Shown here in pieces: positions 1 through 5,793 of a DNA stretch of 5,875 bases. The notes beneath the pieces are model-generated. The model was not told where the DNA came from and ran no database searches. It was given only the letters and a program-made list of their open reading frames with translations. The translations under genes and the position numbers were made by a program. Position 1 is the stretch's first letter; every line of letters starts with the position of its first letter. Source of the stretch: a bacterium (lineage in GTDB: Bacteria > Bacillota > Clostridia > Oscillospirales > Acutalibacteraceae); contig JAHLBL010000113.1 of the NCBI GenBank assembly GCA_020625635.1, positions 1 to 5,875 of the forward strand, given 5' to 3'.

Positions 1-11
1 TATTCACAAAA

Positions 12-230
12 TCACATTATTTTACCCGACGCAGGTGCTCCCGTGCCTATATCGGTAAGAGTGGCTTTTAATTCGGGAAGGGGCATTGTGAAGCGCTGGC
101 TCAGATAGCGCAGTGACGCTCCGAGTTCTCCGTCGGGACCGCCGTACTGGCTTGCTATGATTTTCGCAAGCTTAAGGTTCGGGGTTTTGATATTTACGGG
201 GTATTGCAGTTTCTTTTCATATACAAACAT
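12..230 (-). CDS. cotJC: CotJC N-terminal fragment (manganese-catalase family), truncated, probable pseudogene
   Basis: Residues 1-63 match from memory the start of CotJC, the spore-coat protein of the manganese catalase family: YEKKLQYPVNIK, then QYGGPDGEL, then SLRYLSQRFTMP and LTDIGT. The family is usually about 190 residues; this frame stops after 72. The expected continuation after DIGT, roughly EELAHLEM and carrying metal-ligand Glu and His, is replaced by the unrelated tail GAPASGKIM and a stop. Glu35, in the first ligand motif, is present; the other ligands are absent, so catalase activity is not expected. The other two minus-strand frames past the break also stop within 8 codons and do not restore homology. 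The ATG shares one base with the cotJB stop (TGATG) and has a GAGGAGGA ribosome site within the cotJB end. It is the third gene of the cotJ operon. The break could be a real deletion or junction, or an assembly edge artefact, since the window ends 11 bases later. Confidence 0.8.
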   Translation of the reverse strand: MFVYEKKLQYPVNIKTPNLKLAKIIASQYGGPDGELGASLRYLSQRFTMPLPELKATLTDIGTGAPASGKIM

Positions 231-484
231 CAGTCATCCTCCTCGTTTTCCCACGGCCAGGGAGCCTTTACCCACGCCCAGCGGTTAGTCTTGCTCTCGT
301 CGGCGGTGAGGGGACCGTATTTGCTCTCGAAGGCTTCGCGGAGCTCGTTTAGAGTCTTATTATATTCGTTCATCTTCTCCACGCTTTGTGAGTCGTATGG
401 ATGTGTGTCGAGATAAAGCTGAAGGTCATCAACCATAAACTGGTATGATGCAAGCTTCTTCATCATAATTTCACGTTCAGTCAT
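230..484 (-). CDS. cotJB: Spore coat protein CotJB
   Basis: This 84-residue protein matches the CotJB family: an N-terminal helix followed by the signature LQLYLDTHPYD (residues 21-31), an EKMNEYNK segment, YGPL (56-59) and the tryptophan-rich end WAWVKAPWPWEN. CotJB is a small spore-coat component encoded with CotJA and CotJC. In Bacillus the CotJ proteins enter the coat during sporulation; CotJB has no known enzymatic role. I chose the ATG at 484 and not the longer frame from 553, because GGGAGGA lies 4 nt upstream and the family starts near here. The longer frame would overlap most of the cotJA C-terminal region. The start overlaps the cotJA stop by 8 bp and the stop overlaps the cotJC start by 1 bp, which indicates translational coupling. 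The length is normal for the family and nothing looks broken. Confidence 0.93.
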   Translation of the reverse strand: MTEREIMMKKLASYQFMVDDLQLYLDTHPYDSQSVEKMNEYNKTLNELREAFESKYGPLTADESKTNRWAWVKAPWPWENEEDD

Positions 485-680
485 CTTTTCCTCCCGTGCA
501 TTTAGAGCCGAAAAACGGCTTGTCAAGTATAGGATAAACTGTACCCGCCTCAAGCGCCTGAGCGGGGGAGTACAGCTTTGAATTGTGTTGCTGGAACGGA
601 ATATATGCCATGGTTTCGGCGGTGTCGGAGGGAAGCGGCGACAATCCGTAGCTCTCGAAAGCCATATTAACTATATCCAT
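477..680 (-). CDS. cotJA: Spore coat associated protein CotJA
   Basis: This 67-residue protein has the CotJA core AYIPFQQHNSKLYSPAQAL followed by GTVYPILDKPF (residues 25-56). That matches the family pattern in which an aromatic/PFQ segment is followed by a G-T-x-x-P-x-L-x-x-P-[FY] motif. It has no signal peptide or membrane segment. CotJA is required with CotJC for coat incorporation in Bacillus; here it is the first gene of cotJA-cotJB-cotJC. The ATG at 680 is preceded by AAGGAGA at a spacing of 6-7 nt. An internal ATG at residue 6 is possible but has no better ribosome site. The stop overlaps the cotJB start by 8 bp. Expression should come from the leftward promoter at 731-759. The first 20 residues are poorly conserved, as is usual in this family. 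Confidence 0.9.
   Translation of the reverse strand: MDIVNMAFESYGLSPLPSDTAETMAYIPFQQHNSKLYSPAQALEAGTVYPILDKPFFGSKCTGGKDD
489..495 (-). promoter_or_regulatory. Ribosome binding site fixing the cotJB start
   Basis: On the minus strand this reads GGGAGGA, 4 nt before the ATG at 484. The upstream in-frame ATG at 553 lies inside cotJA coding sequence, so this site decides the shorter CotJB start. Confidence 0.8.
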
Positions 681-730
681 TGTATCTCTCCTTAGTCTTT
701 TTTGAAGCCGATATTGCTCGACTTCAGTAT

Positions 731-759
731 ATAGTATGTATAAACTGCGGATTTGTCAA
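731..759 (-). promoter_or_regulatory. Promoter of the cotJABC operon (sigma-A-like, overlapping a sigma-E-like -10)
   Basis: On the minus strand a perfect TTGACA (754-759) is followed after 17 bp by TACTAT (731-736), which matches 4 of 6 of TATAAT. The predicted start near 724 gives a leader of about 44 nt before cotJA. The same bases also read CATACTAT (731-738), 7 of 8 with the sigma-E -10 consensus CATACAAT as I recall it. However, the matching -35 region (TTGACAA) is a poor sigma-E box. CotJ is a sigma-E operon in Bacillus, so either reading is possible. Repeat 1 of the TTTCAT array begins 4 bp upstream of the -35. Confidence 0.6.
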
Positions 760-762
760 AAA

Positions 763-801
763 TTTCATAGTTGTTTCATCATTATTTCATACAGTTTTCA
801 C
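763..801 (+). repeat. Four TTTCAT direct repeats at an exact 11-bp period (probable response-regulator operator)
   Basis: TTTCAT occurs at 763, 774 and 785, and TTTCAC at 796. A fifth, degenerate position at 752 reads TTTGTC. The spacing is exactly 11 bp each time, about one helical turn. This is typical of OmpR/PhoB-family regulators binding as head-to-tail dimers. The array lies between the cotJ -35 and the protease -10, and the last copy sits on the protease -35. I recall that the CssRS-controlled htrA and htrB promoters of B. subtilis carry tandem octamers close to TTTTCATA. The same kind of site before an htrA-type gene here suggests a CssR-like activator; that assignment is inference. 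Confidence 0.7.
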
Positions 802-823
802 TTAAGGGTTTTATTATTATACC
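795..823 (+). promoter_or_regulatory. Predicted promoter of the HtrA-like protease gene
   Basis: TTTTCA (795-800, 4 of 6 with TTGACA) is separated by 17 bp from TATACC (818-823, 4 of 6 with TATAAT). An alternative -10, TATTAT at 815-820, has poor spacing. The weak -35 is part of the fourth TTTCAT repeat, as expected for a promoter that needs an activator. The start would be near 830, giving a leader of about 30 nt. Confidence 0.5.
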
Positions 824-860
824 ATCAAATACAATGAACAGACCAAGGAGGTAAGAGTAT

Positions 861-2534
861 ATGAATAACCCTTACGAAGAATATTATAAAAACACACCTG
901 AAACACCTCAGAATACGCCGCAGCAGCCTTCAACTCCTTCCGCTCCTCCTGTGAACGACGAACCCGTCACTGTGGCTGCACCTTATAACCGCGACTCGGT
1001 ATTCTCCGATACTTCTCAGTTTACGCCGCCTCAGCCATCAACACCTCAGCCGCCTGCGTCACAGGAGCCTGACTACACGGTTGACGAGTATTACAGGGAG
1101 AATTTTTCGGGCAGTGACCTCGGCTCTGACAGCTACGGAGCAGGCTCATATAATTCTTATCCCGAGCAGCCTGCGTCTGCTTCAAGATACGACGGGTATA
1201 CAAGCTCATCAAACACGGAATATACCAACAAGTACAGCGATTCATCATATAACTCGGCATATCAGAATCCCTACACTTCATATCCGAGTGAGCCGATAGA
1301 AAAGCCGAGGAAGCCCCGTGCAGAGAGAAATCGCAAAGAACCTAAGCCTGTTACACGCAGCGCGCTTGTCATCGTGCTGCTCGTGAGCATACTCTCGTCA
1401 ATGCTGATTGGCGCGGGCGGCGGCTGGTTCGCGGCTAACTATCTGTCGGGCAATAAGACAGATAGCTCCGACGGACTTACGGTTAATAAATCCGATTCCG
1501 AAGGTTCCTCGTACGCTTCATCCACTGCGGCACTTACAACGACAGAGATTGTTGAAAAAACCGCGGATGCTGTAGTTGAGATTACAACCGAGTCGGTTGT
1601 CACCAGCTCGTTCTCACAGCAGTATATTCAGTCGGGCGCGGGCTCAGGCGTTATCATTTCCAAGGACGGATATATCATCACAAACTACCACGTTATCGAG
1701 GACGCTTCACACATTACCGTTACTCTCCGCGACCAGACTGAGTTCAAAGACGTAGAAGTCGTTGGTACCTACTCTGCGGGAGATATTGCTCTTCTCAAGA
1801 TTGAGTCCAAGAAAGACCTCACAGCCGCCACACTCGGAGATTCCTCAAAAATCAAGGTAGGCGACTATGCTGTTGTAATCGGTAACCCTCTCGGACAGCT
1901 CGGAGGTTCGGTCACAGACGGTATCATCAGTGCGCTTGACCGTGAGCTGACTATAGATGATCAGACAATGAATCTTCTCCAGACTAATGCCGAAATCAGC
2001 CCCGGTAACTCGGGCGGCGGACTTTTCAACGGTAACGGCGAGCTCATCGGCATCGTTAACGCTAAATCCAGCTCCAATAACGCCGAGGGTATCGGATTCG
2101 CGATTCCTATAAACGACGTTCAGGATGTTCTCTCCGACCTCAAGCAGTACGGCTATGTTAAAGGTCAGGTCGACCTCGGTATGTCGCTCGCGGAGGTTAA
2201 CTCCACCGCTCAGCTCTGGATGTACGGCGTCAACCAGACAGGCGTATATGTCGCGGCAGTTTCGTCAGGCAGCAACGCCGAGAAGGCAGGCTTCCGCTAC
2301 GGTGATATTATCACAGCCGTTGACGGCACAAACGTTTCATCAAAGGCGGAGCTTAATGCTATAATCAAGAAGCACAGCGTAGGAGATAAGGTAACATTCA
2401 CTGTTTACCGCAACGGCAACAGCGGTCAAATTACTATGGAGCTTGCCGAATACACTAAGGAAAGCTCCTCAAGCTTCAGCAGTTCTTCATCCGATGATGA
2501 CGAAGGCGGAAGTGTCTGGGATATATTTAACTAA
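861..2534 (+). CDS. htrA: Membrane-anchored HtrA/DegP-type serine protease with one PDZ domain
   Basis: A 557-residue S1C-family protease for quality control of misfolded extracytoplasmic proteins. Residues 1-145 are a Pro/Ser/Tyr/Gln-rich, probably disordered cytoplasmic region. A basic stretch (148-166) precedes one membrane segment (167-195), so the enzyme is anchored with its active domain outside. The trypsin-like domain spans about 225-425 with the full catalytic triad: His277 in TNYHVIE, Asp308 in AGDIALLK and Ser384 in PGNSGGGLF. One PDZ domain covers about 434-528 (GVYVAAV, then AEKAGFRYGDIITAVDG). The C-terminus is a Ser run, DDDE and a hydrophobic VWDIF end. The start is supported by AAGGAGGT at 845-852, 8 nt upstream. 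The N-terminal region is much longer than in DegP and, as I recall, than in B. subtilis HtrA. It stands alone, divergent from cotJ and closed by a terminator, with the TTTCAT array upstream. The exact paralogue (HtrA, HtrB or HtrC type) cannot be decided from sequence alone. Confidence 0.95.
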   Translation: MNNPYEEYYKNTPETPQNTPQQPSTPSAPPVNDEPVTVAAPYNRDSVFSDTSQFTPPQPSTPQPPASQEPDYTVDEYYRENFSGSDLGSDSYGAGSYNSYPEQPASASRYDGYTSSSNTEYTNKYSDSSYNSAYQNPYTSYPSEPIEKPRKPRAERNRKEPKPVTRSALVIVLLVSILSSMLIGAGGGWFAANYLSGNKTDSSDGLTVNKSDSEGSSYASSTAALTTTEIVEKTADAVVEITTESVVTSSFSQQYIQSGAGSGVIISKDGYIITNYHVIEDASHITVTLRDQTEFKDVEVVGTYSAGDIALLKIESKKDLTAATLGDSSKIKVGDYAVVIGNPLGQLGGSVTDGIISALDRELTIDDQTMNLLQTNAEISPGNSGGGLFNGNGELIGIVNAKSSSNNAEGIGFAIPINDVQDVLSDLKQYGYVKGQVDLGMSLAEVNSTAQLWMYGVNQTGVYVAAVSSGSNAEKAGFRYGDIITAVDGTNVSSKAELNAIIKKHSVGDKVTFTVYRNGNSGQITMELAEYTKESSSSFSSSSSDDDEGGSVWDIFN

Positions 2535-2541
2535 AAAAGAA

Positions 2542-2576
2542 AATCCGTCGGGTTTGCGCCCGGCGGATTGCTTTTT
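2542..2576. terminator. Bidirectional intrinsic terminator between the convergent protease and EEP genes
   Basis: An 11-bp stem pairs AATCCGTCGGG (2542-2552) with CCCGGCGGATT (2559-2569). It has one T-G wobble and a 6-nt loop, and is followed by TTTTT (2572-2576). On the minus strand the A-rich stretch 2533-2540 supplies the U-tract, so it can also end the leftward EEP transcript, whose stop is at 2578. Confidence 0.88.
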
Positions 2577-2577
2577 A

Positions 2578-3678
2578 CTATTTAAGTTTGAATTTCATTA
2601 TAACGGGGTTGTGGTCTGAATAAATGAATCTTGTGTCGTGATTCTCAAGAAATGTTGTTTTGACATTGTCGGAAACAATATATCCGTCAAGAATTACGGT
2701 GAAGCTGTCCTCGCAGTAGGGAATATCACAGTTCCTTGTTGTAGGGATTATTTCTTTATTAGAATAATTAACACACTTTTTAAAACCCTTCGGGAGTTTC
2801 TCGTCGGGGAAGTCCGTAGCCCATGCGTGCTGCTCGGTGACCTCCTTGTTCAGATCTTCTTTTGAGGTGCAGGTGAAATCGTGGTTGAAGTCGCCTCCGC
2901 AGATGCAGTAATTGCCCTTTTTGTACTCGCTCTCCATATCCTCAAACAGCATATCGAGCTGCGCGTTGAGAATGGAATCGTCGCTTCCGTAGGCTGAAAG
3001 ATGTACGTTATACAGCACGAGCTCTTTTCCGTTTTCGGTCGGAATATGCGACACGCTGTAACAGCGGTCAAGGTCGAGAATTTTTGAGAAGCCTGTTGAA
3101 ATCGGCAGGCTGCGCCTTACCGATGAAGTTATTTCAGAATTGCTCAGAGTTAGCAGTCCGCTGTTGGATTTGCCGTGCGGCTGGGTGAGAGGGTAGAGGA
3201 GAAACGCGCTGTGGTAGTTCTGCGCGAATGTGCTGTTATATCCGCTGAACTCGGACTGTATCTGTTCCTTTTCGTTAACGTGGTAGCTTCTGGTGGAGTC
3301 GGTGTCGACCTCCTGATACAGCACGAAGTCCGCCTTTTGCTCCTTCGCTACCGTTGACACTCCGTTTATACAGTTTATTACGCTTTCTTTGCTGTTAGCC
3401 CAAGACTGTGTTCCGCCGTCCATAAAGAATGTGAAATCGGGAGTATACGCGCCGAATCCCGCATTATAAGTGAGCGCGGTGTATTCTTTGCCGATTTTTA
3501 CCGAATCGGCTGAGGCGTTTCCTTCAACGCTGAGCGCCAGGTTGTCCTCAATACGGCTGTAGCTCAGAAAAACATAAGAAACATAAATTATTACGAGAAC
3601 CAGCAGCGAGCTTACAACGGCGAGTGGAATCTTCCACAACAGTCTGAGCTTGCTCTTTTTGTGTTTTCCTTTTGACAT
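2578..3678 (-). CDS. Membrane-anchored endonuclease/exonuclease/phosphatase (EEP) family protein
   Basis: A 366-residue protein with a Lys-rich N-terminus (2-10) and one membrane segment (about 17-39). This topology should put the catalytic domain outside the cell. The domain carries the EEP fold motifs in order: YNAGFG with Asn72, QEVD with Glu123, NVHLS with His226, GGDFNH with Asp263 and Asn265, VILDGYIVS with Asp331, and SDHNPV with Asp355-His356. These are the metal-binding and catalytic positions shared by DNase I, exonuclease III and sphingomyelinase-type phosphodiesterases, so it is probably an active metal-dependent phosphoesterase. The substrate (DNA, phospholipid or other phosphodiester) cannot be read from the motifs. 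The start at 3678 has AAGGGGGT upstream. No convincing promoter is visible between it and the upstream hydrolase gene, and a hairpin terminator sits directly before its ribosome site. It may therefore depend on read-through or on a promoter inside the upstream gene. Confidence 0.9.
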   Translation of the reverse strand: MSKGKHKKSKLRLLWKIPLAVVSSLLVLVIIYVSYVFLSYSRIEDNLALSVEGNASADSVKIGKEYTALTYNAGFGAYTPDFTFFMDGGTQSWANSKESVINCINGVSTVAKEQKADFVLYQEVDTDSTRSYHVNEKEQIQSEFSGYNSTFAQNYHSAFLLYPLTQPHGKSNSGLLTLSNSEITSSVRRSLPISTGFSKILDLDRCYSVSHIPTENGKELVLYNVHLSAYGSDDSILNAQLDMLFEDMESEYKKGNYCICGGDFNHDFTCTSKEDLNKEVTEQHAWATDFPDEKLPKGFKKCVNYSNKEIIPTTRNCDIPYCEDSFTVILDGYIVSDNVKTTFLENHDTRFIYSDHNPVIMKFKLK

Positions 3679-3691
3679 TGAATTACCCCCT

Positions 3692-3740
3692 TAAAAAGAA
3701 GTCGCCAACCTATGAAAAAACTTAAGTTGGCGACGGTTTT
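3692..3740. terminator. Hairpin terminator after the serine hydrolase gene, abutting the EEP ribosome site
   Basis: A perfect 9-bp stem pairs GTCGCCAAC (3701-3709) with GTTGGCGAC (3726-3734), with a 16-nt loop. Reading leftward, it follows the hydrolase stop (3741) and is followed by TTCTTTTTAA and then the AAGGGGG ribosome site of the EEP gene. Reading rightward it is followed by GGTTTTTT, so it could work on both strands. It probably lowers or conditions transcription into the EEP gene. Confidence 0.8.
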
Positions 3741-4796
3741 TTATACAAAATCTTTCAGTAAAATTGACGGCATATATAATAAGTCCTCGCTGTAGCCTGA
3801 GCTGAACAGGCAGTAGCCTTTTTCACGGTTGAAGTAGTCTGTAGAAACGTAGCTTGAGATTGCGCCCTGATGACCGTTTCCGTTCAGCAGAGATTCAAGA
3901 CCGTAGCCGTACTCTTCTCCTGTATCGGGAGAATAATTCTCTGTCATTTCATCAAGCGTTTCCTTGCTCACGATCTTGCCGTTCATCAGCCCGTCCATCC
4001 ATTTTGTCATATCGGGACCGTTAGACATAATATTTCCCGCGCCTTTCGCTAATCCTTTTATCTTCGTTTCGTCTACATCGGCGTCGTGAACGGCGTTCTC
4101 TGCCCATGACGGGTTGTCGTTATACTCGCTTAAAAATCCCGTATGTGTCATTTCGAGAGGCTCAAATATTCTCTCTCTTACAAAGTCGTTATAGCTCTGT
4201 TCTGAGATCTGCTCTACAATATTCGCGAGCAGGAAGTAATTGGAGTTGGAATAAGCGTAGCTTGTATCGGGTTCAAACCTGAGTTCCTGTTCAAATATCC
4301 ACTTCTTCACAATTGCCGTATTTTCTTCCTCGGTATTATCGGGAGAAACGTCGAGGCTTACGGTGTCGTTCACCATATCGTAAATACCCGAGCGCATTGT
4401 AAGAAGATTCTTAACGGTAATCTTTTTACCGAGCTTGTATTCGGGGAAGTACTTATCAATAGTATCGTCAACGCTGAGCTTGCCCTCGTCACGCAGAATC
4501 ATAACCGCTGCGGCGCAGAACTGCTTTGACACTGAACCGATAAATATAGTGGTGTCGGGTTTCAGCTTATTTCCTTCCTTGTCGCTGCCGTTGGCGTATT
4601 CGTAAACAGGCTGACCGTTCTGTGTAAGGTAAATAACGCCCGAAAGTGAATTGTTCTTCAGTACGCTGTCGATATGCGCTATTAAATCCTTATTGGCTTC
4701 TTTAACGTCAGCCTGACTGCTGTTATCACTTTTCGAGCATGATGTAATCACAAATATCATCGCAACCGTGAGAATAACGGCAAGAATACTTTTCAT
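3741..4796 (-). CDS. Lipoprotein serine hydrolase, beta-lactamase / penicillin-binding protein fold (class C-like)
   Basis: A 351-residue protein with a lipoprotein signal: basic MK, a hydrophobic core (3-17) and lipobox ITSC with lipidation at Cys20, so it is held on the outer face of the membrane. A Ser/Asn-rich linker leads into a serine beta-lactamase-like domain (about 35-335). The nucleophile motif is SVSK (Ser88, Lys91) and the second motif is YSN (Tyr182, Asn184). The third motif is HQG (309-311), where true class C beta-lactamases have KTG. The HxG form is common in D-aminopeptidase, esterase and PBP4*-like members. Real beta-lactam resistance is therefore uncertain; a cell-wall peptide or ester hydrolase is as likely. 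The start is 2 nt past the cysteine synthase stop and its GAGGA ribosome site lies inside that gene, so the two are translationally linked. It should be transcribed from the promoter at 5765-5793 and ends at the hairpin at 3692-3740. Confidence 0.92.
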   Translation of the reverse strand: MKSILAVILTVAMIFVITSCSKSDNSSQADVKEANKDLIAHIDSVLKNNSLSGVIYLTQNGQPVYEYANGSDKEGNKLKPDTTIFIGSVSKQFCAAAVMILRDEGKLSVDDTIDKYFPEYKLGKKITVKNLLTMRSGIYDMVNDTVSLDVSPDNTEEENTAIVKKWIFEQELRFEPDTSYAYSNSNYFLLANIVEQISEQSYNDFVRERIFEPLEMTHTGFLSEYNDNPSWAENAVHDADVDETKIKGLAKGAGNIMSNGPDMTKWMDGLMNGKIVSKETLDEMTENYSPDTGEEYGYGLESLLNGNGHQGAISSYVSTDYFNREKGYCLFSSGYSEDLLYMPSILLKDFV

Positions 4797-4798
4797 AA

Positions 4799-5728
4799 TC
4801 AGTCCTCAAATAACGGTGTTGAAAAATATCTTTCGGCTGTATCGGGGAGCACGGTAACTACAGTCTTTCCTTCGCCAAGCTTTTCGGCGAGCTTCAGAGC
4901 CGCGGCTACGTTTGTGCCGCTGGATATTCCGCACATAATTCCTTCCTTGCGAGCGAGATCCTTAGCGGTCTCGAGAGCTTCTTCGTCGGTCACTATGTAA
5001 ATATTATCATATATATTCTGATTCAGAATTTCGGGAATGATACCGTCTCCGATACCCATTTGCAGGTGAGTGCCGATTGTGCCGCCCGCAAGAATAGCCG
5101 CGTGCTCGGGTTCAACCGCCCAGATTTCAATTTCGGGATTCTGTGCTTTAAGCGTTTCGCCGATACCTGTAATCGTACCGCCTGTGCCGATTCCGGAGCA
5201 GAATCCGTGAATCGGACCCGCAACCTGCTCGAGTATCTCGAGCGCTGTGTGATGCTTATGAGCCTTTGTATTGTTCGGGTTCTCAAACTGCTGCGGAACG
5301 AACACGCGCTCGTCCTCAGCTGCCATTCTCAGGGCAGTCTGCAAGCATTCGTCTATGCACGCGCCGATATCTCCCGCGTCGTGAATGAGAATAACCTCCG
5401 CTCCGTAGTGGCGCACGAGCTTCCTGCGCTCCTCGCTTACGGAGTCGGGCATAATAATAACTGTCTTGTAGCCTCTTACTGCTCCGACAAGTGCCAGACC
5501 GATTCCCTGGTTTCCGCTTGTCGGCTCGACAATAATGGTGTCCTCCTTGATTTTTCCTTCCTTCTCAGCCTGAAGAATCATATTATAAGCAGTTCTTGTT
5601 TTGATTGAACCGCCCACATTCAGTCCTTCAAATTTGACGTAGATATCGGCGTTGCCCTTCTTGTTCATACGGTTGAGCTTTACCATTGGTGTGTGTCCTA
5701 TTGCTTCGAGTACATTGTTGAAAATCAT
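4799..5728 (-). CDS. cysK: Cysteine synthase (O-acetylserine sulfhydrylase), PLP-dependent
   Basis: A 309-residue fold-type II PLP enzyme that makes L-cysteine from O-acetyl-L-serine and sulfide in the cytosol. Features in order: the start VLEAIGHTPMVKLNR (6-20), PLP Schiff-base Lys43 in GGSIKTR, the substrate-binding loop TSGNQG (70-75), the phosphate-binding loop GTGGT (181-185), GISSG (267-271) with the serine near the PLP ring nitrogen, and DTAERYFST (296-304) near the C-terminus. The length is typical. It departs from the textbook CysK motifs: GGSIKTR in place of PSVKDR-like, and TSGNQG in place of TSGNTG. That places it in a divergent subgroup, where a different activated-serine donor cannot be excluded. 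The start at 5728 fits the family N-terminus, and an in-frame TGA lies 4 codons upstream. It is the first gene of an operon with the lipoprotein hydrolase. No serine acetyltransferase gene is visible in the window. Confidence 0.93.
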   Translation of the reverse strand: MIFNNVLEAIGHTPMVKLNRMNKKGNADIYVKFEGLNVGGSIKTRTAYNMILQAEKEGKIKEDTIIVEPTSGNQGIGLALVGAVRGYKTVIIMPDSVSEERRKLVRHYGAEVILIHDAGDIGACIDECLQTALRMAAEDERVFVPQQFENPNNTKAHKHHTALEILEQVAGPIHGFCSGIGTGGTITGIGETLKAQNPEIEIWAVEPEHAAILAGGTIGTHLQMGIGDGIIPEILNQNIYDNIYIVTDEEALETAKDLARKEGIMCGISSGTNVAAALKLAEKLGEGKTVVTVLPDTAERYFSTPLFED

Positions 5729-5740
5729 TCGAAAAATTCA

Positions 5741-5747
5741 TTCCTTT
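5741..5747 (-). promoter_or_regulatory. Ribosome binding site of cysK with wide spacing
   Basis: On the minus strand AAAGGAA lies 12 nt before the ATG at 5728, wider than the usual 5-9 nt. A closer out-of-frame ATG overlaps its end (GGAATGAATTT) and would read a different frame. The in-frame upstream codons hit TGA, so 5728 remains the only sensible start. Confidence 0.6.
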
Positions 5748-5764
5748 ATAATATGCTACAGACT

Positions 5765-5793
5765 ATTATATATGTATTTCCAAAATAAATCAA
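5765..5793 (-). promoter_or_regulatory. Sigma-A promoter of the cysK-hydrolase operon
   Basis: On the minus strand TTGATT (5788-5793) is separated by 17 bp from a perfect TATAAT (5765-5770). The start is predicted near 5758, giving a leader of about 30 nt. The leader is too short for a T-box or S-box riboswitch, so any sulfur control would act at the promoter. Confidence 0.8.

Noticed and set aside
485..553. Extended CotJB start at 553
   Set aside because: It would add 23 residues read from inside cotJA, is absent from the family, and lacks a ribosome site, whereas the ATG at 484 has a strong one.
1021..1299. Open frames on both strands within the N-terminal part of the protease gene
   Set aside because: They overlap the proline/serine-rich coding region in other frames. 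The low-complexity composition explains the lack of stops.
3738..3768. Promoter for the EEP gene with a TATAAA-like -10 at 3740-3745
   Set aside because: The correctly spaced -35 region reads GTCAAT on the minus strand, a poor match, so it was not listed as a feature.
5060..5608. 182-codon open frame on the plus strand
   Set aside because: It lies entirely antisense to the well-conserved cysteine synthase, has no ribosome site and no recognisable domain. It is a shadow frame caused by codon bias.
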